This document shows positions 17,517-24,798 of a stretch of 64,000 nucleotides of DNA, one piece after another (the stretch's first letter is position 1; each line of letters opens with the position of its first letter). The notes beneath the pieces were generated by a model that ran no database searches, had not been told where the DNA came from, and saw only the letters and a program-made list of their open reading frames with translations. Location: positions 1 to 64,000 of the forward strand of contig JBGCDD010000086.1 in NCBI GenBank assembly GCA_045105075.1, read 5' to 3'. The position numbers and the translations under genes were made by a program. The stretch comes from JBGCDD01 sp045105075 (GTDB lineage Bacteria > Pseudomonadota > Alphaproteobacteria > Rhodobacterales > Rhodobacteraceae).

Positions 17517-18122
17517 ATGTTGCGGTTTGTTTTGATCGTTTTGTTGATGTCGGGCACCTGCGCCCAGGCGCAGGACACCGTCGCCGAGATCGATCGCGCA
17601 TTCATCACAAACGTCTATCAAAGCCGCTTTGCCGCTCGCCCAGAGCTGCCTGATCTGGTGATCAAAGCCTTTGTGGCGGGCGAAGATCGCGCATTTTACG
17701 ACCGCTCGCCTTCGTTTTCGACGCTCACCTTGCACCTGGCGCGCATCATTGACGTGCCGGTTGTTGACCAACACAAGGTTCTTGGCATCCTGATCGGTCA
17801 AAGCCTCAGCCGCGATCAGATCTTGCACGCCTACCTGCACAGCATTTTCCTTGGACAAAACTGTACCGGTGTGATTGCCGCGGCACAGGCTTATTTCGCC
17901 ACACCCCCCAACGCGCTGGCGCCAGAACAGGCCGCACTGCTGGCCGCCATCGTGCGCGCGCCCAGTGATGTGTCGCAAAACCCACAAAGATTGCGCACAC
18001 GCCGCGACCACATTCTGCGCGAAATGGTGCGCCTGGGGGCATTGTCGCTGGGACAAGGCGAAATCGCTCTAAACCGCCCCATCCAATTGGCAACACCACT
18101 CAGCCGCTGCGAAAGCCGATGA
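17517..18122 (+). CDS. Degenerate peptidoglycan glycosyltransferase (GT51) domain protein
   Basis: The ATG at 17517 gives 201 residues with a signal peptide (MLRFVLIVLLMSGTCAQA). The body aligns by eye with the GT51 domain of class A PBPs. GEDRAFYDRSPSFSTLTLHL corresponds to the EDxxF motif plus the STITQQL region. LSRDQILHAYLHSIFLGQN corresponds to SKDEILELYLNRIYFG. EQAALLAAIVRAPSD corresponds to AALLAGLPKAPS. The first glutamate is kept. The segment that normally holds the second catalytic glutamate (KxxE) reads HKVLGILIGQ, without a glutamate, and the domain is shortened. There is no transpeptidase domain. It may be a non-catalytic relic or regulator of wall synthesis. It is divergent from gcrA. 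Confidence 0.7.
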   Translation: MLRFVLIVLLMSGTCAQAQDTVAEIDRAFITNVYQSRFAARPELPDLVIKAFVAGEDRAFYDRSPSFSTLTLHLARIIDVPVVDQHKVLGILIGQSLSRDQILHAYLHSIFLGQNCTGVIAAAQAYFATPPNALAPEQAALLAAIVRAPSDVSQNPQRLRTRRDHILREMVRLGALSLGQGEIALNRPIQLATPLSRCESR

Positions 18123-18270
18123 AATTGGGCCTTCCCCCGCGCCCCAGATTGCCCTAAGCAACCTCGCATGACATACGCGCACACCCCATCTACCCGACGC
18201 CGACGCTGCACCGCTTAAGCCTGCCGCCCGGTGCACCTGTGTGCATTTTGTCATCTTCCATCTGAAAACA

Positions 18271-18304
18271 TTGACGCAACCGCTGTTCATGGTGCAACCA
18301 TGAA
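18271..18304 (+). promoter_or_regulatory. Possible argD promoter element with overlapping inverted repeat
   Basis: A TTGACG hexamer at 18271 is followed at 18286-18304 by TTCATGG-TGCAA-CCATGAA, a perfect 7-bp inverted repeat with a 5-base centre. It lies 27 bases before the argD start, where the -10 region or leader would be. A regulator site or leader hairpin is inferred. Confidence 0.4.
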
Positions 18305-18330
18305 ATCCCCAGCGCCCCAAGGAGAGTCCA

Positions 18331-19503
18331 ATGATCCCGTCCGTTCTGCCCACCTATTCCCGCGCGCCCCTGACCTTTGTCAAAGGGAGCGGCACCTGGC
18401 TGCATGAGGCGGATGGGCGACGTTTCCTTGATCTGGGTGCGGGCATCGCGGTTAACGCGCTGGGCCATGCCAACCCTGTGTTGGTCGACGCGCTGACCCA
18501 ACAGGCCAATGCGCTCTGGCACACCTCAAACCTCTATCAGATCCCGCAACAACAGGATCTTGCAGATCTGCTGGTCGCCCACAGCTTTGCCGATACAGTG
18601 TTTTTCACCAATTCTGGCACGGAATCCTGCGAGCTGGCGGTCAAAATGGCACGCAAATACTGGTTTGACAAAAATCAGCCGGAACGCATCGAGATCATCA
18701 CTTTTGACGGCTCCTTCCACGGCCGCTCCAGCGCCGGCATCGCCGCAGCAGGGTCGGAAAAAATGACCAAGGGCTTCGGCCCCCTGCTGCCCGGTTTCGT
18801 CCATCTCGACTGGGGCGACCACGAGGCGTTATCCGCCGCCATCACCGACACCACCGCCGCCATCCTGATCGAACCGGTGCAGGGCGAAGGCGGCATCCGT
18901 CCGCTGCCTGATCAGTGTCTGAAAGGCTTGCGCGACCTGTGCGACGAACACAACATCCTGCTGATCCTGGACGAAGTGCAATGCGGCGTCGGACGTACCG
19001 GCAAGCTGTTCGCCCACGAATGGGCCGGCATCGAGCCTGACATCATGATGGTTGCCAAAGGCATCGGCGGCGGCTTCCCACTGGGCGCGGTGCTGGCCAC
19101 CGAAAACGCCGCCTCGGGCATGACCGCCGGCACCCACGGCTCCACCTATGGCGGCAACCCTCTGGGCTGCGCGGTGGGCAAAGCGGTGATGCAAACGGTC
19201 ACCGCCCCGGGATTTCTCGACGACGTGAACCGCAAAGCCGGCTTCCTGCGCCAAAAACTCGAAGCCCTGGTGGCCTCGCACCCGGACGTCTTTGAAGAAG
19301 TGCGCGGCGCAGGGCTGATGCTCGGGCTGAAATGCAAAACGCCCAACATCGATATGGTTAACGCCGGCTATGATCAGGGCGTGATCACCGTGCCCGCCGC
19401 CGACAACGTGATCCGCCTCTTGCCCCCGCTGACCATCACCCAGGACGAAATCACCCAAAGCCTCGCGCGCCTTGACGCAGCCGCCGCGTCCCTGGCGGCC
19501 TGA
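18331..19503 (+). CDS. argD: Acetylornithine aminotransferase
   Basis: The 390-residue class III PLP aminotransferase starts behind AAGGAGAG. FFTNSGTESCELAVKMAR near 92 and FDGSFHGRSSAGIAAAG near 128 are typical of ArgD. ILDEVQCGVGRTG near 211 holds the PLP-contacting Asp. MMVAKGIGGGFPLGAVLA near 240 holds the Schiff-base lysine. It converts N-acetylglutamate semialdehyde to N-acetylornithine and commonly also acts in lysine synthesis. It is followed by argF in the same direction, an arginine-synthesis pair. Confidence 0.95.
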   Translation: MIPSVLPTYSRAPLTFVKGSGTWLHEADGRRFLDLGAGIAVNALGHANPVLVDALTQQANALWHTSNLYQIPQQQDLADLLVAHSFADTVFFTNSGTESCELAVKMARKYWFDKNQPERIEIITFDGSFHGRSSAGIAAAGSEKMTKGFGPLLPGFVHLDWGDHEALSAAITDTTAAILIEPVQGEGGIRPLPDQCLKGLRDLCDEHNILLILDEVQCGVGRTGKLFAHEWAGIEPDIMMVAKGIGGGFPLGAVLATENAASGMTAGTHGSTYGGNPLGCAVGKAVMQTVTAPGFLDDVNRKAGFLRQKLEALVASHPDVFEEVRGAGLMLGLKCKTPNIDMVNAGYDQGVITVPAADNVIRLLPPLTITQDEITQSLARLDAAAASLAA

Positions 19504-19588
19504 TCTTCCTCTTGCTCAAAATATCCTCGGGGGAGCCCGAGGGGGCAGACAGCCCTCTCGGTCCCTGCGTTCCAAAAAGCACAATGAT
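19504..19588 (+). repeat. Intergenic repeat-like sequence between argD and argF
   Basis: The gap contains CTTGCTCAAAATATCCTCGG at 19511-19530. From general familiarity with Rhodobacteraceae intergenic regions, this AAAATATCCTCGGGGG-type word recurs many times per genome. It is followed by a GC-rich dyad, TCGGGGGAGCCCGAGG (CTCGG/CCGAG). No strong promoter is visible, so argD and argF are probably co-transcribed across it. Confidence 0.4.
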
Positions 19589-20515
19589 ATGAACCATTTT
19601 CTCGACATTCACACCACCGACCCTGACGCCCTGCGGCACATGATCGACCATGCCAGTGCCATGAAACAGGCCCGCCAGAACCGCCCGAAAGGCACACCAG
19701 ATGACGACTTGCCGCTCGCCGGACACATGGTCGCGCTGATCTTTGAAAAACCCTCAACCCGAACCCGTGTGTCTTTTGACGTGGGCGTGCGCCAAATGGG
19801 CGGGCAAACCATGGTGCTGTCGGGCAGCGACATGCAACTGGGCCACGGCGAAACCATCGCCGACACCGCCCGCGTGCTCAGCCGCTATGTCGATCTGATC
19901 ATGATCCGCACTTTTGATGAATCCGTCCTGATCGAAATGGCCGAAAACGCCAGCGTGCCGGTGATCAATGGCCTGACCGACCGAACCCATCCCTGTCAGA
20001 TCATGGCCGATGTCATGACTTACGAGGAACATCGCGGTCCAATCAAAGGCAAAAAAGTCGTCTGGACCGGCGATGGCAACAATGTGTGCTCGTCTTTCCT
20101 GCATGCGGCGGGCCAGTTCGGCTTTGATCTGACCTTCACAGGCCCCGCCCAGCTTGATCCCGAACCCGATTTCATGGGCTTTGCCCGCGCTCAAGGCAGC
20201 TCGGTCCAGATCGAACGTGACCCGCAAAAGGCGGTGGAAAACGCCGATCTGGTGGTCGCCGACACCTGGATTTCCATGCACGATGCGCAATCCGCGCGCG
20301 AACGCCGCCACAACCTGTTGCGCCCCTACCAGGTCAACGCAGAGCTGATGTCGCATGCCAAACCCGATGCCCTGTTCATGCACTGCCTGCCCGCGCACCG
20401 CGAGGAAGAGGTCACCTCCGAGGTCATGGACGGCCCCAACTCGGTGATCTTTGACGAGGCTGAAAACCGCCTTCATGCGCAAAAAGCCATCATGCGCTGG
20501 TGCCTGGGGCTGTGA
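19589..20515 (+). CDS. argF: Ornithine carbamoyltransferase
   Basis: The ATG at 19589 gives 308 residues starting MNHFLDIHTTD, as usual for the family; the frame is open upstream without homology. FEKPSTRTRVSFDVG near 51 binds carbamoyl phosphate. NGLTDRTHPCQIMADV near 128 and the C-terminal FMHCLPAHREEEV near 264 bind ornithine and carry the catalytic cysteine. It forms citrulline from ornithine and carbamoyl phosphate. The ribosome-binding site is weak. Confidence 0.96.
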   Translation: MNHFLDIHTTDPDALRHMIDHASAMKQARQNRPKGTPDDDLPLAGHMVALIFEKPSTRTRVSFDVGVRQMGGQTMVLSGSDMQLGHGETIADTARVLSRYVDLIMIRTFDESVLIEMAENASVPVINGLTDRTHPCQIMADVMTYEEHRGPIKGKKVVWTGDGNNVCSSFLHAAGQFGFDLTFTGPAQLDPEPDFMGFARAQGSSVQIERDPQKAVENADLVVADTWISMHDAQSARERRHNLLRPYQVNAELMSHAKPDALFMHCLPAHREEEVTSEVMDGPNSVIFDEAENRLHAQKAIMRWCLGL

Positions 20516-20578
20516 TCGCCCCGCACAAAGGTAACAATTGATATTATTCGCATCTGCCTCTAGCCTGTGACCACCAGC

Positions 20579-20605
20579 GCGGGTCTCGCTCATAACGGGA
20601 CCCGC
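20579..20605 (+). terminator. Hairpin downstream of argF, possible terminator
   Basis: GCGGGTC and GACCCGC form a 7-bp stem around a 13-base loop, 64 bases after the argF stop. No T-tract follows, so an intrinsic terminator is uncertain; the hairpin could instead be in the leader of the next gene, which starts 25 bases later. Confidence 0.3.
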
Positions 20606-20629
20606 CTCAAACGCCAAAGCGAGGTTTGA

Positions 20630-21076
20630 ATGGGACGCATCACAAACGAATACAAAGCTTTCAAAGCGGCAACCAAGGTCTTTATGACCAAACGCACGGC
20701 GGTCACAGTGGCCCACAGCAACAATGACGCCGCCATCCGCGAGGTGGAAACGCAAATCAAAAAGCTAAGCCGCGATTTTGAGACCTTTTTGGAAACCGAT
20801 CACAGCAAGGCAGACATCGAAAAGCGCAGCAAGACGTTTGGCAACACGCTCAAAGCCCTCAACGCGATGTTGGGCGACTACAAGGGCCGTATCGAAACGG
20901 CGGATCGCGCCGCCTATGATGCTTATGCGGATGTTCAACAGCACATTCAGAATATTGGCGCCTTGATGGCCGAAAAAGGCAAGGCGGGCAAAAACGTCGC
21001 CGGAACTCCCAAATACATCAAGATTTACAAAAAAATCGTGGCGTTCCACAAAAACACCGCGCCCAAAAAGGTTTGA
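20630..21076 (+). CDS. Hypothetical charged helical protein, 148 residues
   Basis: Not recognised. The product has no signal peptide or membrane segment. It is lysine-rich (start MGRITNEYKAFKAATKVF, end FHKNTAPKKV) and predicted by eye to be mostly helical, with heptad-like stretches such as EVETQIKKLSRDFETFLE. A GAGG ribosome-binding site precedes the ATG. A second small helical gene follows after 24 bases, and the two probably form one unit. A role as a soluble scaffold or binding protein is possible but unsupported. Confidence 0.65.
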   Translation: MGRITNEYKAFKAATKVFMTKRTAVTVAHSNNDAAIREVETQIKKLSRDFETFLETDHSKADIEKRSKTFGNTLKALNAMLGDYKGRIETADRAAYDAYADVQQHIQNIGALMAEKGKAGKNVAGTPKYIKIYKKIVAFHKNTAPKKV

Positions 21077-21100
21077 GGCCAGACCCAGAAGGATATGACG

Positions 21101-21274
21101 ATGGCAGATCCCACCAAAGCGATCGAAAAGCAGATTGCCGAGATCGAAAAGCAGCTCAAAAAAGCCAAATCCGACCAGGGCCAAGGCAAAAAACGCCTGT
21201 CTGAATGGGAAAAGCTGGGCAAGGACCTTTCCAAATTCGAAAGTGAAATCAAGGATGTGACCGCGATCGAGTAA
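21101..21274 (+). CDS. Small coiled-coil protein, 57 residues
   Basis: Starting at the ATG at 21101 the product begins MADPTKAIEKQIAEIEKQL and continues as an almost entirely charged helix with heptad periodicity, ending VTAIE. AGAAGGA lies 8 bases before this ATG; an ATG six bases earlier (21095) is too close to that site. Lys/Glu-rich composition resembles the neighbouring 148-residue protein. Not recognised as a known family. 21275-21564 downstream holds no supported gene. Confidence 0.6.
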   Translation: MADPTKAIEKQIAEIEKQLKKAKSDQGQGKKRLSEWEKLGKDLSKFESEIKDVTAIE

Positions 21275-21564
21275 CGTCCTGATCGATCTTGAACACAGGA
21301 CCGTGTCGAACGCAGGCTGACGCCAAGCAAGAAGCAGATGATCAGCTCCGCTTTGATGCGTTCGGGTCGTCGCTCGACGCGGCTCTTTTTGACAATGCGC
21401 GCCTCAGCACAACGCCCTGTCGCAAAGCGCGCACTGAAACAATGCAGCCGGATCCCCCGTGTCCGGTAGCGATCGGCGACACATTCAAAGCGCAGACCCA
21501 AAATCGGCTGGACCCGGCGCGCTGAACCACCGATGCTGCTGCGTGTCACATCAGGAAGGTCGCA

Positions 21565-22554
21565 ATGTCGAAACCGCATATCGTCATCGCTGGGGCCGGC
21601 AGTATCGGTTGTTTTGTCGGCGCGCTTTTGGCCGATGCCGGTCGGCACGTTACGCTGTTGGGCCGTGCGCGCGTGCTTGATGCAATCGCAACCGACGGTT
21701 TGACCGTCACCGATTTCTCCGGCCTGTCGCGTCATGTTGGCGCCGAAAAACTTGGCTTGGCCACTGCGCCCGACTGTTTTGCCAGCGCCGACCTGATTTT
21801 GGTGACCGTCAAAACCGGCGCCAGTGCCGGCATCGCCGCTGATATCGCGCGTCTTTCGCCAAGGCAAACGCCGGTGGTCAGCTTGCAAAACGGGGTCGAG
21901 GCCGCCTCGACGCTAGCGGCTCATTTGCCAGAATTTGACCTGCGCGCAGGCATGGTGCCCTTTAACGTCGTGCCCAAAGCGCCGGGGCACTTTCACCGCG
22001 CCACATCGGGCGAGATTCATATCGCGTCTGGTCCAACCGATCTGACCTCGCTTTTGTCTGTGCCGGATTTGCAAATGATTGAAACTGCGGAAATTACCGC
22101 GGTGCAATGGGGCAAACTATTGGTAAACCTCAACAATGCGCTGAACGCGCTTTCGGGTTTGACGCTGTACACCCAGTTGGGCCAGCGCGATTGGCGCCGT
22201 TTGATGGCCGATCAGATGGTTGAATCCCTGGCCGTTCTGCAGGCTGCAGGCATTGCCACCAAATCCACTCAGCCGGTGCCGGATTGGCTGGTGCCACATA
22301 TCCTGCGTCTGCCGACGCCTATTTTTCGCCGGGTCGCTGCCAAGATGCTTACCATTGATCCCGAGGCGCGCACGTCCATGGCCTATGATCTGATAGCGGC
22401 CCGCCCAACCGAAATCGAAGCGTTGCAAGGGACGATTATTGCTCTGGGCGCGCAGCATGGCGTCCAAACCCCGATCAACACCCGGGTGCGGGCCGCTGTT
22501 TTGGCGGCGCAGCCAAATCAAAATGCGCTTAGCCCGGAGCAATTGCGTGGCTGA
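21565..22554 (+). CDS. panE: 2-dehydropantoate 2-reductase (ketopantoate reductase) family protein
   Basis: The 329 residues start with an NADP-binding loop IAGAGSIGCFVGALLADAG. VTVKTGASAGIAADIA follows near 80. VVSLQNGVEAASTLAAHL near 103 is the NGxxxxxxL hallmark of ApbA/PanE. The helical C-terminal domain contains WGKLLVNLNNALNALSGLT (catalytic Lys) and MAYDLIAARPTEIEALQG (catalytic Glu). The reaction reduces ketopantoate to pantoate for coenzyme A. Related family members act on other 2-oxo acids, so pantoate synthesis is likely but not certain. Confidence 0.85.
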   Translation: MSKPHIVIAGAGSIGCFVGALLADAGRHVTLLGRARVLDAIATDGLTVTDFSGLSRHVGAEKLGLATAPDCFASADLILVTVKTGASAGIAADIARLSPRQTPVVSLQNGVEAASTLAAHLPEFDLRAGMVPFNVVPKAPGHFHRATSGEIHIASGPTDLTSLLSVPDLQMIETAEITAVQWGKLLVNLNNALNALSGLTLYTQLGQRDWRRLMADQMVESLAVLQAAGIATKSTQPVPDWLVPHILRLPTPIFRRVAAKMLTIDPEARTSMAYDLIAARPTEIEALQGTIIALGAQHGVQTPINTRVRAAVLAAQPNQNALSPEQLRG

Positions 22555-22610
22555 TGCGCCTTTATAAAGACAGATGCGATCGACGCCAATAAAGATGACA
22601 GGTCAATGTC

Positions 22611-23069
22611 TTAGAAGGCGCGTAACAGCGCCTTCAATTCAGGTTCGCGCACCATTTTTGCCGCGTCTTTCGGACTGACCCATTTGCGCTGGCGTTGACC
22701 GGCTTCGGGAAAGGTTTTTGACAAACCCAAAACGCGGGCGACAAAAACCTGTGCCCTGACCGGTGCGACTTTCCCCGACTGCAGCCCCTTGTCATAGTCA
22801 AACGTGCCCAGCGGTTTTTCCTCGACCGTTGCCTGGCTGACGCCGGCTTCTTCCCAGGCTTCGCGCAGGGCGGCATCGGCGTTGTTCAGACCTTTGATTG
22901 GCCAGCCCTTTGGAACAATCCAACGACCCGTGTCGCGGCTGGTGATCAGCAACACATCGCGGCCCTGATCCGTGTCTCGGTAACAAATGGCAGCAACTTG
23001 TGCCCGGCGCGCAGGGCCCAGCACCCGCGTGCGCAAAGATTTCCATAGTCCAATCATAGGCCCAAACAT
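22611..23069 (-). CDS. NUDIX hydrolase (diphosphoinositol-polyphosphate/DIPP type)
   Basis: The 152 residues contain WIVPKGWPIKGL near 50 and the NUDIX core AALREAWEEAGV near 66. The first glutamate position of the classical box is replaced (GWPIKGL), as seen in the DIPP-like branch. The ending is RQRKWVSPKDAAKMV. These enzymes hydrolyse nucleoside diphosphates linked to other moieties; the substrate is not deducible. The gene is divergent from gnd; 166 bases between the starts contain a cluster of palindromes. A second in-frame ATG (23057) is an alternative start. Confidence 0.85.
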   Translation of the reverse strand: MFGPMIGLWKSLRTRVLGPARRAQVAAICYRDTDQGRDVLLITSRDTGRWIVPKGWPIKGLNNADAALREAWEEAGVSQATVEEKPLGTFDYDKGLQSGKVAPVRAQVFVARVLGLSKTFPEAGQRQRKWVSPKDAAKMVREPELKALLRAF

Positions 23070-23117
23070 GTTTTACCCTTGTCAAAATACGCGTTTTGTC
23101 GTGGCTAATCCCTTCAA

Positions 23118-23148
23118 TTTAGTTAACTAAATCTAGATTTGCAAATCT
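23118..23148. promoter_or_regulatory. Three interlocked perfect palindromes between divergent genes
   Basis: TTTAGTTAACTAAA (23118-23131), AAATCTAGATTT (23129-23140) and AGATTTGCAAATCT (23135-23148) are each perfectly self-complementary and overlap in a 31-base AT-rich block. The block lies between the start codons of the NUDIX gene and gnd, 88 bases before gnd. This is the expected form of an operator region for one or more dimeric regulators. Confidence 0.55.
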
Positions 23149-23235
23149 GGGCCAAAATCTTATCCACAAACCGCCCCCCTTGCACCCGCACGGCAGCGGC
23201 GTAGGGTGGTGTTCAGACCACCAGCGAGGGCACGG

Positions 23236-24636
23236 ATGGGTAAGGCACAGATTGGCGTTTACGGGCTGGGCACAATGGGTAGCGCTCTTGCTCTCAATTT
23301 GGCTCAAAACGGATTTGATGTGGCGGTGACCAACCGCGAAACCGAGTGGATCGCCCCCTTCATGACCGAGTCGGGCTCTTTGGCCGACCGGTTGATCCCT
23401 TCCGAGACACTTGGCGATTTCGTAGCCAGCCTCGCGCGCCCGCGTGCGGTGTTGTTCATGATCCCGTCGGGGGCGCCGATGGATGCGATGCTGGACGATA
23501 TCTGCCCAATGCTCGATCCCGGAGACACGCTGATCGATGCGGGCAACGCCGATTTCAACGACACGCGCCGGCGGGTCGCGGCCCTTGATGGCACCGGGTT
23601 GCACTATGTTGGTATGGGTGTGTCGGGGGGCGAAGATGGCGCGCGCCATGGCCCGTCGATGATGTTCGGCGGCAGCACTGAAAGCTGGGCGCATCTGTGC
23701 GATATGTTGCAGGCGATGGCGGCCAAGTTTGAAGGTGATCCGTGTGTTGCCAGGGTTGGCCCCGACGGCGCCGGGCACTTTGTGAAAACCGTGCACAACG
23801 GCATCGAATACGCCGATATGCAAATGATTGCAGAGATTTACGGTGTCCTGCGTGATGGTGCCGGACACAGCGCCGAGCAGATTGGCACGTTGTTCACCGG
23901 ATGGAACGACGGCCCACTCGCGTCGTTCCTGATCGAGATCACAGGCCGCGCGTTGATGGTGAAAGACCCCGATACCGGCGCGCCGCTCAGCGATATGATC
24001 CTCGATAAAGCGGGCCAAAAAGGCACCGGGCGCTGGACGGTGATCGAAGCGCTCAAGCTGGGTCAGTCGGCCAATGCGATTGAGGCTGCCGTAGGTGCGC
24101 GCGCCTGGTCGGCGGAAAAGCCAACCCGGGAACTGGCTGAAACACTGCTCGATCCTGCCATCACGCAAACTGCTGTTCCCGACGCACAGGCTTTGCACGA
24201 CGCATTGCTGGCGGGCCGGATTCTGGCCCACGCACAAGGGTTTCGCGTGTTGTCCGAAGCATCGGATGCGTTTGACTGGTCGCTTGATCTGGCCCGCATC
24301 GCCGAGATCTGGCGGGCCGGTTGCATCATTCGTTCCGCCTTGCTTGATGATGTATCGTCGGCTCTTCACGCGGCGCCCCCGCAAGGCCATTTGCTGCTGG
24401 CGCCCGCGCTGCGCGACACCTTGGCGCAGACCATCCCAGCTTTGCGCAAGGTCGTCAGCGCATCCGCGTCTGCCGGGTGGCCAGTGCCCGCGCTTGCAGC
24501 AAGCCTGTCGTGGTATGACACGATGCGTCTGGCGCGCGGCACCACGAACCTTATTCAAACCCAGCGCGATGCCTTTGGCGCACACGGTTTTGAACGTGTG
24601 GACAAGCCGGGCAAATTTGGTGGTGATTGGACCTGA
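23236..24636 (+). CDS. gnd: 6-phosphogluconate dehydrogenase, decarboxylating
   Basis: The ATG at 23236 gives 466 residues, normal for Gnd; upstream codons in frame are not conserved. The NADP loop is IGVYGLGTMGSALALNLAQN. IDAGNADFNDTRRR near 102, GMGVSGGEDGARHGPSMMFG near 128, FVKTVHNGIEYADMQMIAE near 184 (catalytic Lys and His) and KGTGRWTVIEA near 262 follow in the usual order. It oxidises 6-phosphogluconate to ribulose 5-phosphate with CO2 release. The C-terminal arm is more divergent than usual. Likely regulated through the upstream palindromes. Confidence 0.93.
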   Translation: MGKAQIGVYGLGTMGSALALNLAQNGFDVAVTNRETEWIAPFMTESGSLADRLIPSETLGDFVASLARPRAVLFMIPSGAPMDAMLDDICPMLDPGDTLIDAGNADFNDTRRRVAALDGTGLHYVGMGVSGGEDGARHGPSMMFGGSTESWAHLCDMLQAMAAKFEGDPCVARVGPDGAGHFVKTVHNGIEYADMQMIAEIYGVLRDGAGHSAEQIGTLFTGWNDGPLASFLIEITGRALMVKDPDTGAPLSDMILDKAGQKGTGRWTVIEALKLGQSANAIEAAVGARAWSAEKPTRELAETLLDPAITQTAVPDAQALHDALLAGRILAHAQGFRVLSEASDAFDWSLDLARIAEIWRAGCIIRSALLDDVSSALHAAPPQGHLLLAPALRDTLAQTIPALRKVVSASASAGWPVPALAASLSWYDTMRLARGTTNLIQTQRDAFGAHGFERVDKPGKFGGDWT

Positions 24637-24742
24637 TCGGCGCATCCGCTCTGACTTTGTTGAATTCTGCCGATGATGTTACCGCTCAATCCTTAAGCGA
24701 CCGTGACCGCTTGGACGATGCCTCACGCTTTGGCGAATATTG

Positions 24743-24798
24743 CCCCATTCTACCTGCGCGGTTTCGCGCGCCCCATTCTATCTGCGCGGTTTCGCGCG
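24743..24798. repeat. 28-bp tandem duplication at the 3' end of hrpB
   Basis: CCCCATTCTACCTGCGCGGT plus TTCGCGCG at 24743-24770 is repeated at 24771-24798 with one substitution. The inner copy contains the hrpB stop codon (24778-24780) and its last residues; the outer copy lies just beyond the stop. A recent slippage duplication across a gene end is the simplest explanation. Confidence 0.75.

Noticed and set aside
21289..21525. 78-codon frame before panE
   Set aside because: No ribosome-binding site and no plausible protein features.
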